A stretch of 32,253 bases of DNA from Sergeia podlipaevii (taxonomy: Eukaryota > Euglenozoa > Kinetoplastea > Trypanosomatida > Trypanosomatidae), in assembly GCA_030849805.1 (NCBI GenBank), contig JASANZ010002008.1:1-32253 (forward strand). The letters are read 5' to 3'. Positions 10,002 through 18,821 of this stretch are shown piece by piece. The notes under the pieces are model-generated. The model saw nothing but the letters and a program-made list of their open reading frames with translations, made no database searches and had not been told where the DNA came from. The number at the start of each line of letters is the position of its first letter. Positions within the stretch are counted from its first letter, which is position 1. The position numbers and the translations under genes were made by a program.

Positions 10002-10552
10002 GCCAATCTTCTCGTTGGTGTTTTACTCTTGTCTAAATTGCAAAATGGAGAGTCTATAGATGAATATGGACAGCTGATCCCCCGCATGTAAAGGAGAAAA
10101 ATGTTGTATTTTGAGCTCTGAGGATATATGCGTTTGTGTGTCTGCTTTTTTTTTGTTGTTTCATTACTTTATTTTCATTTTTCTGCCAAAGAGCCCCAAA
10201 GGAAGACGCGACAATTGCCTTTTGCCTGACTTCAGTTTTTTTCGTTAGTTGCTATAGGGAATAGATCTCCGCCGATAACCTCGCGGATGCTCCGAGTGGA
10301 GACACAACTATCCGGAACTGACGTGAAGAGTGAGGTTACTAGCGGCATGGGAGGTAGAGCTTCATCCCCTAATCTGGATGAAGGAAGAGAGGCGCCAGAC
10401 TTCTCATACTGTAAGTACAAAGCGATCTTACTTCACCTTCTCATTCCACCCGATGGCGGCTAATGTCAGGCCGCTGTGGTGTTGGTTGCCTTGGTTACAC
10501 AAAGGCGGAAATTGTGTCTTGCCTATCCTCCTATGTGTTTGCAAACATGACT
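10002..10552. other. Spacer with a GC-richer island and an ambiguous small frame
   Basis: Between the polycystin fusion and the CSN6-like gene. About 10200-10530 is clearly less AT-rich than the usual spacers. On the + strand a frame is open from 10230 to 10463, with an ATG at 10287 giving 58 codons. The minus strand is also open over 10232-10420. Neither has a recognisable domain, so the island could be a small gene, a decayed gene or a non-coding RNA. A pyrimidine-AG (TTTTTTTCGTTAG, ending at 10248) precedes the + frame. Confidence 0.4.
10287..10463 (+). CDS. Possible small ORF of 58 codons, unknown
   Basis: Starts MLRVETQLSG and ends LLIPPDGG. It lies in a GC-richer island, 39 nt after a candidate pyrimidine-AG acceptor ending at 10248, and it is the first ATG after that acceptor. 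Composition is mixed rather than low-complexity, which is unlike spacer frames. I recognise no family. The antisense strand is open as well, which weakens the coding argument. It may instead be the remnant of a larger gene. Confidence 0.3.
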   Translation: MLRVETQLSGTDVKSEVTSGMGGRASSPNLDEGREAPDFSYCKYKAILLHLLIPPDGG

Positions 10553-10590
10553 AATCTCCCATTCTTTCTCCTCTCCCATCTGTACTTTAG
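10553..10590 (+). promoter_or_regulatory. Spliced-leader acceptor for the CSN6-like gene
   Basis: The pyrimidine-rich stretch 10553-10588 (TCTCCCATTCTTTCTCCTCT and onwards) ends in TTTAG at 10590. The implied 5' UTR, 10591-10756, is 166 nt, contains no ATG and includes a CA/AAC-rich and poly(A) segment (10690-10720). Confidence 0.65.
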
Positions 10591-10756
10591 GAATTGTAGG
10601 ACACAAGAGAGATAGTATTCAGATATATCCCATTCAACTACTGGGAAGGAGGGGAGGAAGAAAGGAAGGAAAAGGCCACTCAGGGACGCACACACACAAC
10701 AACAACAAAAAAAAAAAAAAGAGAGAAAAAAATATAGTAAAATCATAGTTTTAAGG

Positions 10757-12775
10757 ATGAGCAGTCGCCTTCTCTCTAAAATGAGTGCGGAGGACCCGGA
10801 TAGGCCCATCCGTCTCCACCCCCTAGTTCTTCTGAACATAAGCGATCACATCACCCGAATGAAGTATCTGGCATACCATCGAGCTAAGATGAGCAGCACT
10901 CTTGAAGCTGAAGCAGCAGCAGCAGCAGCAGCGGAAAAGAGTGAGGTGTTGGCGCTCGCACCCGTCATGGGCGTTCTCTTCGGCAGTATAAGTAGCGGGG
11001 CGGTGGAGCTTATCACCTCGTATGAGTGTATGTACAAGCACACAGAGCAGGAACTGAAGCGGGACGCTGCCATTGTGATGGAGATGGGCCGCGATGATCT
11101 GTATGTCCCTCAGCCATCGGCCGACGAGCTGGCCGCGATGCGGGTGGAAAGTGTTAAGTGGACAGAAGCAAGCCAAGCAGCGATGGCTGTTGCTAGAACT
11201 GCAGGTGGGAGGGAAGGAGGAAATGGTAGTAGTAAAGGGCAGTCGTCATCATCATCAGCTGCCTCGGCGCTATTGGCACCGCTGCACCGCGAGTGGGCGG
11301 TGCGCCACATCGACTGGGATGCCGTCAGCGCGAAGCGAGAGCGCCTTCATCAGGTCTTCCCTGAGCTTGACGTAGTTGGCTGGTACACGGTCGGGGCGAC
11401 GACGAATGATGTCAAATGCTGCGCCGCTCTACACAAAGGTTTGTGTGATATGATGGATGAGGGCGATGGCGCCATGATTGGCGTCATGGTGGATCCTGCC
11501 CCACGCGTCGTCGGTAGTGGTCTGTCCGTTCACGCGCTTGAAACACGGCTCCTACATGCAGAATTCGCACAAGATAAAGAAAAGAGGAGGGGAGAAGAAG
11601 ACGAACATGAGGCGACAGATACGAGAATCAAGAAGAGAGGCAACACGGAGGCGGCATTGTCAAGTCAGAGTGGCGCCGCCACCTTCACGGCGGCCATTTC
11701 GTCATGTGGGGAAGGCAGGGAAGAGGTGAGTCTCGCTGCGCCATCATCTACATCCACTTCTGTCGCTGCAGAAGGTAAAGAAGCAGCGAGAGAGGGAAAA
11801 GCTGCTTTTTCCCGTGACCAGCTCTATGTGACATTCAAGAACACACGCTTTACCATACACTCTGAGGTTATCGAGCACATTGGTGTGAATGCAGCTATGA
11901 ACGTGGACCTACAAGAGCGGCTCCCGCCTGCTAGAACCTCGAGCCACCACAAGCCACAACAAGCCGACAGTAGCCAAAGCAGTGGGAGAATAGAAGAAGG
12001 AGAAGAAAAATCAAACAGGATGGGGCGGATGCTGCAGAGGGAACAACAAGGAGACGGCTCCACTGCCGCTAGGGCGGTCGACAAAGATGAAGTGGGGAAG
12101 AGGATCAAACCAAATCTGGGTCGTGTGAGCCAGGCGCTGCGCACACTTCACCAACGAGTAGATATCTTGGTGAGATATCTTGAATTGCTAGAGCGGCAGC
12201 AATCTTTGAGTGCGAACGACGGTACCACTGCGAAGGAGGAGAATGTCGAGACCGTCGCGATGACAAGAGAGGTTCTGCGTGAGGTGTATGCTGTGTGTGC
12301 CAACCTTCCCTGTGAAGCTCCGCGTTACGTTGCCTCTACTTTCAACTACGATCTCACAGAGAACACCCCTCACACCTCTGGTGGCAGCCACGACGGAAGT
12401 GACAGCATGTCTCAGCTTCGCGCGAGCATGGCGTCGGTCGCACAGATTCTCTTAAACAAAGCGGGGACGGTAAAACAAGGGGGAAGTCACAACGGCACCA
12501 GCAGCAGCACCAGCAGCGGCAGTCAGAGGAAACCCAACTGTGTGGTTGGTGAGCTGGAGCGCACCTTACTGGCTGCTCTCCTCTCTCTTCAAGCTCAGGT
12601 CTCTCTTGAAATGGGCGTGGTGACAAGAGAGCACAACGAAGTCATGAGTTCGATGGAACGCACCATCGCTTGGCCGAAATCAGTTCAAGAAGAAAGGAGG
12701 GCCGGATACAGCGCGCAGGACAAGGCTTGGGATTGGACAGACAGCTGGGGGAGCAAGCGCGAGTCAAGATGGTAG
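10757..12775 (+). CDS. CSN6: MPN-domain protein, COP9 signalosome subunit 6-like
   Basis: A 672-residue protein whose N-terminal half matches the MPN (JAB1/Mov34) fold of CSN6. LHPLVLLNISDHITR (residues 20-34) corresponds to the conserved opening of CSN6, VMGVLFGSISSGAVEL (about 74-89) to the next strands, and VFPELDVVGWYTVG (about 200-213) to the strand that carries the catalytic histidines in active family members. Here the HxH of the JAMM motif is absent, as expected of the inactive subunit that pairs with CSN5 in the complex removing NEDD8 from cullins. Ordinary CSN6 has about 320 residues; the excess is low-complexity insertion (poly-Ala 49-59, Gly/Ser 150-180, Glu/Lys/Ser 275-450). Two helical segments (about 456-480 and 595-625) probably form the C-terminal helical bundle. 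An alternative start is Met9. eIF3f or proteasome Rpn8, sister MPN- proteins, are less likely given the HPLVLLNISDH opening. Confidence 0.75.
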   Translation: MSSRLLSKMSAEDPDRPIRLHPLVLLNISDHITRMKYLAYHRAKMSSTLEAEAAAAAAAEKSEVLALAPVMGVLFGSISSGAVELITSYECMYKHTEQELKRDAAIVMEMGRDDLYVPQPSADELAAMRVESVKWTEASQAAMAVARTAGGREGGNGSSKGQSSSSSAASALLAPLHREWAVRHIDWDAVSAKRERLHQVFPELDVVGWYTVGATTNDVKCCAALHKGLCDMMDEGDGAMIGVMVDPAPRVVGSGLSVHALETRLLHAEFAQDKEKRRGEEDEHEATDTRIKKRGNTEAALSSQSGAATFTAAISSCGEGREEVSLAAPSSTSTSVAAEGKEAAREGKAAFSRDQLYVTFKNTRFTIHSEVIEHIGVNAAMNVDLQERLPPARTSSHHKPQQADSSQSSGRIEEGEEKSNRMGRMLQREQQGDGSTAARAVDKDEVGKRIKPNLGRVSQALRTLHQRVDILVRYLELLERQQSLSANDGTTAKEENVETVAMTREVLREVYAVCANLPCEAPRYVASTFNYDLTENTPHTSGGSHDGSDSMSQLRASMASVAQILLNKAGTVKQGGSHNGTSSSTSSGSQRKPNCVVGELERTLLAALLSLQAQVSLEMGVVTREHNEVMSSMERTIAWPKSVQEERRAGYSAQDKAWDWTDSWGSKRESRW

Positions 12776-13469
12776 GACACGCGCGCATACATTTGTGCCT
12801 AAATAGTAGTAGTAGTAGTAGTAGTAGTAGGGAAAGGTGGTGTATTCTCTCCCTCCAATAAGTGCACACACACACACACACATACCGAAAAAAGAAAGAA
12901 AAAAGAAAGAAAAAGATGGTGATCGGTAGGGGGATGCGACTACTTGCGTACTCAGGCATTTCCCCAGATTTTATGGTGTGTTGGCCTTTAACATTTTATA
13001 TTATTATTATTATTTATTTATTTTTTTGATTTCTTACGGCTGGTCGCTATCATTTCATTTTTCTTCTTTTTCTTTTCTTTTTTTGATTTTCCATATTACT
13101 AATTGCTACACTTCTATCGTCACTCTACTTTATATATATATTCTGAGGCTCACCTCTCTCTCTCTCTCTCTTTTTTTTTCTTCCGTCTCTTGTCGCTCTC
13201 AGTCCGTGCGTGTGGAGAGAAGGAGGAAGGCAAAAAGGAAAAGATAGTTATATCTGTTTAACATTATATATATTTGCTGAAATGAAGTGAGAGGAGAAGA
13301 AAAAAAAAAGGGAATGCGAACAACTAGAGAAGCACACTTTCTATTTGAAATATACACTGTGTAGATGCTTGCTACTCCTTTACCTATATATATATATATA
13401 TATATTGGATTTCCTTTCATTTTCTTTTCTGGTCAAACACTACACGGCACTGGCTACATTATCATCATC
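12776..13469. other. Spacer between the CSN6-like gene and the transporter
   Basis: No gene seen. It holds a (TAG)9 run (12804-12830), a (CA)n tract near 12866-12882, TTA/TTTA repeats near 13000-13025, a (TC)n tract near 13155-13170 and a (TA)n tract at about 13385-13405. Confidence 0.7.
12804..12830 (+). repeat. (TAG)9 trinucleotide repeat in the 3' UTR
   Basis: Uninterrupted 27-nt repeat that begins 28 nt after the TAG stop codon of the CSN6-like gene. Read in that gene's frame or not, it gives stop codons or short Ser/Val runs and has no evident coding role. Confidence 0.9.
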
Positions 13470-13506
13470 ACCTCTCTCTCTCTCACTCCTTTCTTTCTTA
13501 TGATAG
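13470..13506 (+). promoter_or_regulatory. Spliced-leader acceptor for the folate/biopterin transporter
   Basis: The CT-rich tract 13470-13499 (ACCTCTCTCTCTCTCACTCC and onwards) is followed by TTATGATAG, with the AG at 13505-13506. The implied 115-nt 5' UTR (13507-13621) is AT-rich and has no ATG before 13622. Confidence 0.6.
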
Positions 13507-13621
13507 CTACATATAAATATAAATATACGTTTTATATAAATAATTAAAGGAACTCACTAAGGAAAGGAGAGAAGGAGCAGAGCGTGTATCCATACATCTG
13601 CACATCTACATACACTAATTT

Positions 13622-15736
13622 ATGACCTCTTACACCACGAATGCTCTGCAAGACAGTATGATGCAGTATGGGGATCCCTCGCACATGGGCGATGTCACCT
13701 CTAACTCTGATAACGGCGAGGTCCCTGTTGGCTTCAGCGCTGAAGAAGAAACGGAACACCACCACCTTCACCCGGACTCTCGCGTGCTCTTTGAAAAGTG
13801 CCCGTGGGTCCGCAAGGTTCCTGTTTTTGGTCAGGCATGCGAGGCGTACGGCCCCAAGTGTACCCTTTCCCTTGGTTTCTGCTATCTCCTGTGCAAGGGC
13901 ATTGCGGATCAGGTCATCTCGTACGCAAGGTACCCAATGTTTCGCGAGCGCTTTGGCATTGGTGCCATCCGCTATCAGCGGCTCGCTAACATCTCCACCA
14001 TGGGTTGGTCCATCAAAGCTCTCACCGCTGCCCTGTGCGACACCTTTGCTTTTCTCGGCTACACCAAGCGCTGGTACATGTTCGTCTCCTGCGTGCTCGG
14101 CGGCGTCTTCGCCATCATTTTTGCCTCCCTCCCTCCCAAGCCGTCGTCCGCTGACACTGGCGCAGCTTTTGTCTTCTTGACTTCGTTTGGCAAGGCCAAC
14201 GTTGACATTCTTTCCGAAGGCCACTACAGCCGTCTCATGAAGAAGATTCCCAAGGCCGGTCCCGCCCTGGTCAGTTGGATCTGGTGGTTCATCATGATAG
14301 GTGCCGTCGTGGCTGCTGGCATGCAGGGCCCTCTCTCCGATCAGGGCAAGATGCAGGTGGGTGTCTACATCTCCGCCGCTCTTCAGATTGTCACGTGTGT
14401 CATCTTCCTGTTCAACTGGTATGGCGAGCGGGTTAACCGTGTGGAGCGGCTTGAGGACGCACGGCTTATTCACACCGAGCTTCTCGAGGAACGTGCGCGC
14501 CTGGGTCTGGACCCAGATAACGTGGAAGGCGACTTAGTTGTGGCCCCTGAGAAAGACATGCATCCCGAGAACTTCTCCTGGGATGGCGATGCAACTGGTG
14601 CCACCCCGGGCAGCGCCAACGCCCTCGGTGATGAACTCGTGTTGGATAGCAATGAGAGCGCACATAACCAGGCTGCTGCTGCTGAGCTGGCCGCCGCCGA
14701 ACTGGCCGCGGAGCCCATTCCCGGGTGCTGCGGTCTCTTCGAGATGAACAAGGAGGTGGCTACCCGCAACTGGCGTATTTTCGTGTACAGCGGTGTCATG
14801 ACGTGCGCTGTTATCGCCATGACGTGCGGTAACATTCTCGCCGACAAGCTGGGACTTCTCATCATCTGTATTGTTGTCTCCCTGGCGTGCTGCGGCACAT
14901 CTTTCTGGGCCCTCCCGCTTGTCATCTCCAAGGCGAACATTTTTGGCTACCTTCAGATGGTGGTGTATCTTCAGCTTCCCGGCGCGGTGGACAGCTTTTA
15001 TCTTGCGACGGAGGACTGCATTTCTGATGGGCCCCACTTCTCTTATACTTTCTACAACACCATCGGTGCGGTCATCGGCAACGTGGCTGGCCTTGCTGGC
15101 GTCACCGCGTTCAATTACATCTTCTCCCAGCACAGCTACCGCCTCACTTTCATCATTACCACTACGGTGCAGATCATTGCCTCCATCTTCGATATTGTTA
15201 TGGTGAAGCGCTGGAACTTGTACATTGGCATCCCCGATCACGCCATGTACATCTGCGGTGATGCCATCGTGTATCAGGTGTGTTACATGCTTGCGTGGAT
15301 GCCGATGGTGGTGCTGCTCTCCCGTCTGTGTCCCCGTGGCTCCGAGAGTGTCGTGTACGCACTGATGGCTGGTTTTGCAAACCTTGGCCAGACGACATCA
15401 TCTGCCATTGGTGCCATTCTCATGGAGTACGTGTGGCCCGTGTACGCCGACCCCAAGGAACGCCCTTGCGACTTCAGCAACGTTCCTTTGCTGCTCCTTG
15501 TCGGTCACATTCTCCTGCCCCTGTTGGTTATCCCCCTGACGCTGCTGCTGCCCTCTGCTCGCATCTGTGATGACCTCGACGTGAACGGCAAGGCGATCAA
15601 GAAGGAATTGAAGGGGAAGGACACGGCTGCTGCTGCTGCTGCTGCTGCTCCGACCACGGCGATGATTGGAGCGGAGCCTGAGGGCGTTCTGCCTGGGGAT
15701 GATGGCTTGGCTACTGAAAAGGCTCGTCGTGAGTAA
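13622..15736 (+). CDS. FBT: Folate/biopterin transporter (BT1 family, MFS)
   Basis: A 704-residue multi-pass permease of the kinetoplastid folate-biopterin transporter family, which imports folate, biopterin or related pterins across the plasma membrane; these parasites cannot make pteridines. Residues 1-50 are hydrophilic with a His run. Conserved family blocks follow: GPKCTLSLGFCYLLCKGIADQ (about 77-97), YPMFRERFG, NISTMGWSIKALTAALCD, WYMFVSCVLGG and SFGKANVDILSEGHYS (ending at 203). About six membrane spans precede a large charged cytoplasmic loop (about 265-383) and about six more follow it, ending in LLLLVGHILLPLLVIPLTLLLP. The C-terminal tail has an (Ala)8 run coded by GCT repeats. Which pterin is carried cannot be read from sequence. 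A broken near-identical copy lies 3.2 kb downstream. Confidence 0.93.
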   Translation: MTSYTTNALQDSMMQYGDPSHMGDVTSNSDNGEVPVGFSAEEETEHHHLHPDSRVLFEKCPWVRKVPVFGQACEAYGPKCTLSLGFCYLLCKGIADQVISYARYPMFRERFGIGAIRYQRLANISTMGWSIKALTAALCDTFAFLGYTKRWYMFVSCVLGGVFAIIFASLPPKPSSADTGAAFVFLTSFGKANVDILSEGHYSRLMKKIPKAGPALVSWIWWFIMIGAVVAAGMQGPLSDQGKMQVGVYISAALQIVTCVIFLFNWYGERVNRVERLEDARLIHTELLEERARLGLDPDNVEGDLVVAPEKDMHPENFSWDGDATGATPGSANALGDELVLDSNESAHNQAAAAELAAAELAAEPIPGCCGLFEMNKEVATRNWRIFVYSGVMTCAVIAMTCGNILADKLGLLIICIVVSLACCGTSFWALPLVISKANIFGYLQMVVYLQLPGAVDSFYLATEDCISDGPHFSYTFYNTIGAVIGNVAGLAGVTAFNYIFSQHSYRLTFIITTTVQIIASIFDIVMVKRWNLYIGIPDHAMYICGDAIVYQVCYMLAWMPMVVLLSRLCPRGSESVVYALMAGFANLGQTTSSAIGAILMEYVWPVYADPKERPCDFSNVPLLLLVGHILLPLLVIPLTLLLPSARICDDLDVNGKAIKKELKGKDTAAAAAAAAPTTAMIGAEPEGVLPGDDGLATEKARRE

Positions 15737-16726
15737 GCCATGCTGGGTTGGGAGGGGGGGAGGGGATGGAGAAGTAATGAGTGTTCTTTTCCTTGCGTAA
15801 ACGAAAAGGGGGAAAGAGAGAAAGAGAGAGAGAGAGAGAGAGGCAAAATGAAGAAAAATGAGAAGAACACTTATATAAATACATATATACTTGCGAAGTT
15901 TTCTTTTTTAATGGAAATGCATTTAATTGTCTCTTTTTATTTATTTTCCTCTCATTTTTTTTTTTTTCTACGCTTGGTACCCCTTTTATATTTCTATATT
16001 TTTTTCGTTTTAGCCTGTGGTATTCAGTAGTATTGTGGTTATTCTATGTAGGTGTGTGTGTGTGTGTGTGCATTTCAGTTATCTTATTAGTTCTTTTTTT
16101 TTTTTGGAATTCACTTATTGGAACTGTACTAGCGACTACATCAAATGTCACAATATCCTTTTTTTGTTTGTTTTGGAAAAAAATTGTAGTATACACCACT
16201 TTTTGCTATTTGCTTTCACATATATATTATTTGTGTGTGTATGCACGCTGTTATCCTATGGATACTGTTGCTTCTGCAAACGTTGCCAATGTGTTTTTTT
16301 TTCTTTTGTTTTTGTTTATATACGTCCCACTCACTCACTCACTCTCTCTCTCTCTCTCACTCTCTCTGTCCCGTTTTCCCTCTTGATTGTATGTATATAT
16401 GTGCACAATTAATGGGGACGTGTTTTTTTTTTAATATTCACTTTCTCCTGAGTCGCCACGAATAGCGAAACAGAAGGTTGCTGTTTTCTATTATTATTTT
16501 TTTAAGGAAATGTTTGGGAGCTGTAGGAACATCGTCGTGTGAGAAGATGGAGAGAGAGAGAGAGAGAGAAAGTGAAGTCTGGCGCAACTGCCATTCAAGC
16601 AGAAAGATATGAAAAAGAAAGGAGGCAATAGAGAAGATACGTGAGTGTACTTAGTTGCATGTGTGTGTGTGTGTGTGCTCGTGCTTGTGTACTGTTTTGT
16701 TTTGCTTTGTTTTGCCGAAGGAATCA

Positions 16727-16770
<44 letters not shown>

Positions 16771-18690
16771 ACCTCTCTTTTTTTTCTACTGCCCAGTTAA
16801 TTGTTTTTTGGCGTATCATGATAGATGCTACTACACATACCAGAGCAAGTTGCTGATACTGTTGCTACTGCTGCTGCTGCTGATTCCCCTGATGCGTGTG
16901 GATGTGTATGTGTGTACGTTTGCTTTATCTGCGTGACTGGCAGTGATGGACTACCTATATATATTTTTTTATTTATTTTCTCTCTCCGTTTTTGGTACTA
17001 TTTTGCTAGCATTCATTTGATGTTGATTAGTTTTTTGTTTTCCACCCTTCTATTTTTTTTATAGTCCTTCTATGAAGCCTTCCATGGTTTGTTTTTAAAG
17101 GGAGAAAAAAATAAACGAACAATTTTTTGATGATGTTATGCGTCACTTTTATTATTATCATTATTAAAGGATAAGAATATCTTATCAACCAAAAAAAAAA
17201 AAATGCTTACACGATGGCATGTGCTTGAAGATAGGAAGAGGAGATGAAGAACGGACTATATTGAAAGCAAAGCAAAAGTGGAGCGTCGTGATTGCTACGA
17301 CCATGTTCTTATCGGAGCCGACAAAGAACAAAAGAAGAGCAACCAGAGGAAGGGAGGGGGGAGGGAGTGAAAAATTGCTATTCTTTGACCCCTCCGTTGT
17401 TATAAACTTTTTTTTTTTGTGTGTGTGTGTGTGCTTTTGCTGTCCTGGTAGTGACTTTGGTTTGGAATAAAATGAGAAGAAGGGAAAGAAATGAAGAACG
17501 AAAGAGAGGAGGGACAAAGTTTTATCGCCCTCTTTCTCTCTCTCTCTCTCTGCGTGTCTGTATCCTTTTACTTCAACTCAGTCATCTTGGTGTCGCTTCC
17601 TTTATCTGTTGAATACCCAAAAAAAAAAAAAATAGATTGCGAGCACTTAAGAGTGGGAGGGATGTTCAAGTATCATATGAGGAATGAATGAGAAGAAAGA
17701 AATAAAGAATAGAAAGAAATAGTGTCACATAAACTATATACGTTCTTATTTGTACTCTCTCAATGCACTTTCATCCCTTTTGCTTTTCCATAGCCACTTT
17801 GTTAGTGTAGTTTCTTTCTTTCTTTTTTTTTTCATTTTTCATTTTGTCTTTGAATAAAAGAAGAATGTCTTTTCCCTTGTTAGTTTGGCTCTGTTGTCGT
17901 CACTCATCATTTATTTTTATTAGCATTCTTTTTTTTGTTGTTGGCCTAAGTAGCTATATATATATATGCGTACGATAACTAATTAACATCTGTTCGGAAA
18001 CAACTTTTAAGATGCTCTACATAAAAAAAAAACACTTTCAACACGTACTGCTTCTCTTTACTTCCTCTCGCCAATCTTCTCCTGCATTTACTGTGAGGGC
18101 TCTTATTTTTAAAAAAAAATAGGGGGTATTAGACACTTGAATCTGTTTGTTCTATTTCTTTTCTTTTCCCACACATATCCTCTCACTACTTTTCCTTTCT
18201 CTTTCTCTTTATTTTTTTTCTTTTCCTTTGACTTACTTCATTTTTTTTTCTTCTAAATGTAAAGTCTTGTTTGCGTGCCTCTACTCTTGTGTGTGTGTGT
18301 GTGTTTGTGTATCTGCCTGATCCACGATCTATTTCTGTTGTTTTTTTACTGTTTGCTTTTTTTTCTATAGAAAAAAGCTCTCGCACATGCATAGATACCA
18401 CAATCTTTGTTCTATCATCCAACTTTCCTTTGTGTGATTAGAAAAAACGTGCTATTTACTATTACGCACAAATATTAACATTTGCAAAACCCCGCGTTCT
18501 CGTTTCTTACCCGTTAGCTCCCTCTATCTCATAATATGTGATTCTATCGGGTGCTCTTTTTTTTTTTAAGATTTTGCGCATCAATATTTGAAGAGGAAGT
18601 ACCTCCTATTATCACATATTTTTTTTGGAAATCATTATCCGTCTTCAATAGCAAAATTAAGAAAAAGAAATTGTAATTAGAAGCAAAGCA
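15737..18690. other. Long repeat-rich spacer between transporter copies
   Basis: About 3 kb with no gene I can support. It is AT-rich throughout, with T- and A-homopolymers, (GA)n at about 15818-15842, (TG)n at about 16051-16070, (CT)n near 16342-16358, (GA)n near 16550-16568, (AT)17 at 16733-16766, a CTGCTG run at 16867-16881 and many short ORFs that merely translate these repeats. It separates the two transporter copies and so presumably contains remains of the original duplicated flank, but I see no clear repeat of the copy-flanking sequence. Confidence 0.6.
16733..16766. repeat. (AT)17 microsatellite
   Basis: Uninterrupted 34-nt AT alternation, the longest of its kind in the window. Others are at about 13385-13405, 24370-24393 and 27899-27918. 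Confidence 0.92.
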
Positions 18691-18821
18691 TTTTCCTTTT
18701 TCTTTCCCTCAACGACCATCCTGTTGTCAATCATTTATAATAAAAAAAAGCGCTTACAAACACACACACACACACACATTACATCAGTCTACATCCACAC
18801 AGGCACGTCCGCACGTCCCCC
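18691..18821 (+). promoter_or_regulatory. Possible spliced-leader region of the transporter pseudogene
   Basis: A pyrimidine tract (about 18691-18711, TTTTCCTTTTTCTTTCCCTC) is followed by possible AGs at 18749-18750, 18786-18787 and 18801-18802. The last 30 nt before the relic ATG are CA/CG-rich and loosely resemble the stretch before the intact copy's ATG. I cannot say which AG, if any, is used. Confidence 0.35.

Noticed and set aside
10405..10590. Possible cis-spliced intron: GTAAGT at about 10409 and pyrimidine-AG at 10590
   Set aside because: Joining them reaches a stop codon almost at once and yields no protein. The AG is better explained as the trans-splice acceptor of the next gene, and cis introns are very rare in trypanosomatids.
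13544..14473. 309-codon minus-strand open frame opposite the transporter
   Set aside because: It lies over strongly conserved transporter coding sequence and recurs opposite the pseudogene (18892-19473), as expected from codon bias. It shows no domain of its own.
14534..15241. 235-codon minus-strand frame opposite the transporter
   Set aside because: Antisense shadow of a confidently identified gene, with no recognisable motif.
15737..18821. Hidden retroposon (SIDER/ingi-type) in the long spacer
   Set aside because: I saw no reverse-transcriptase-like frame, target-site duplication or recognised conserved retroposon signature, only simple repeats.
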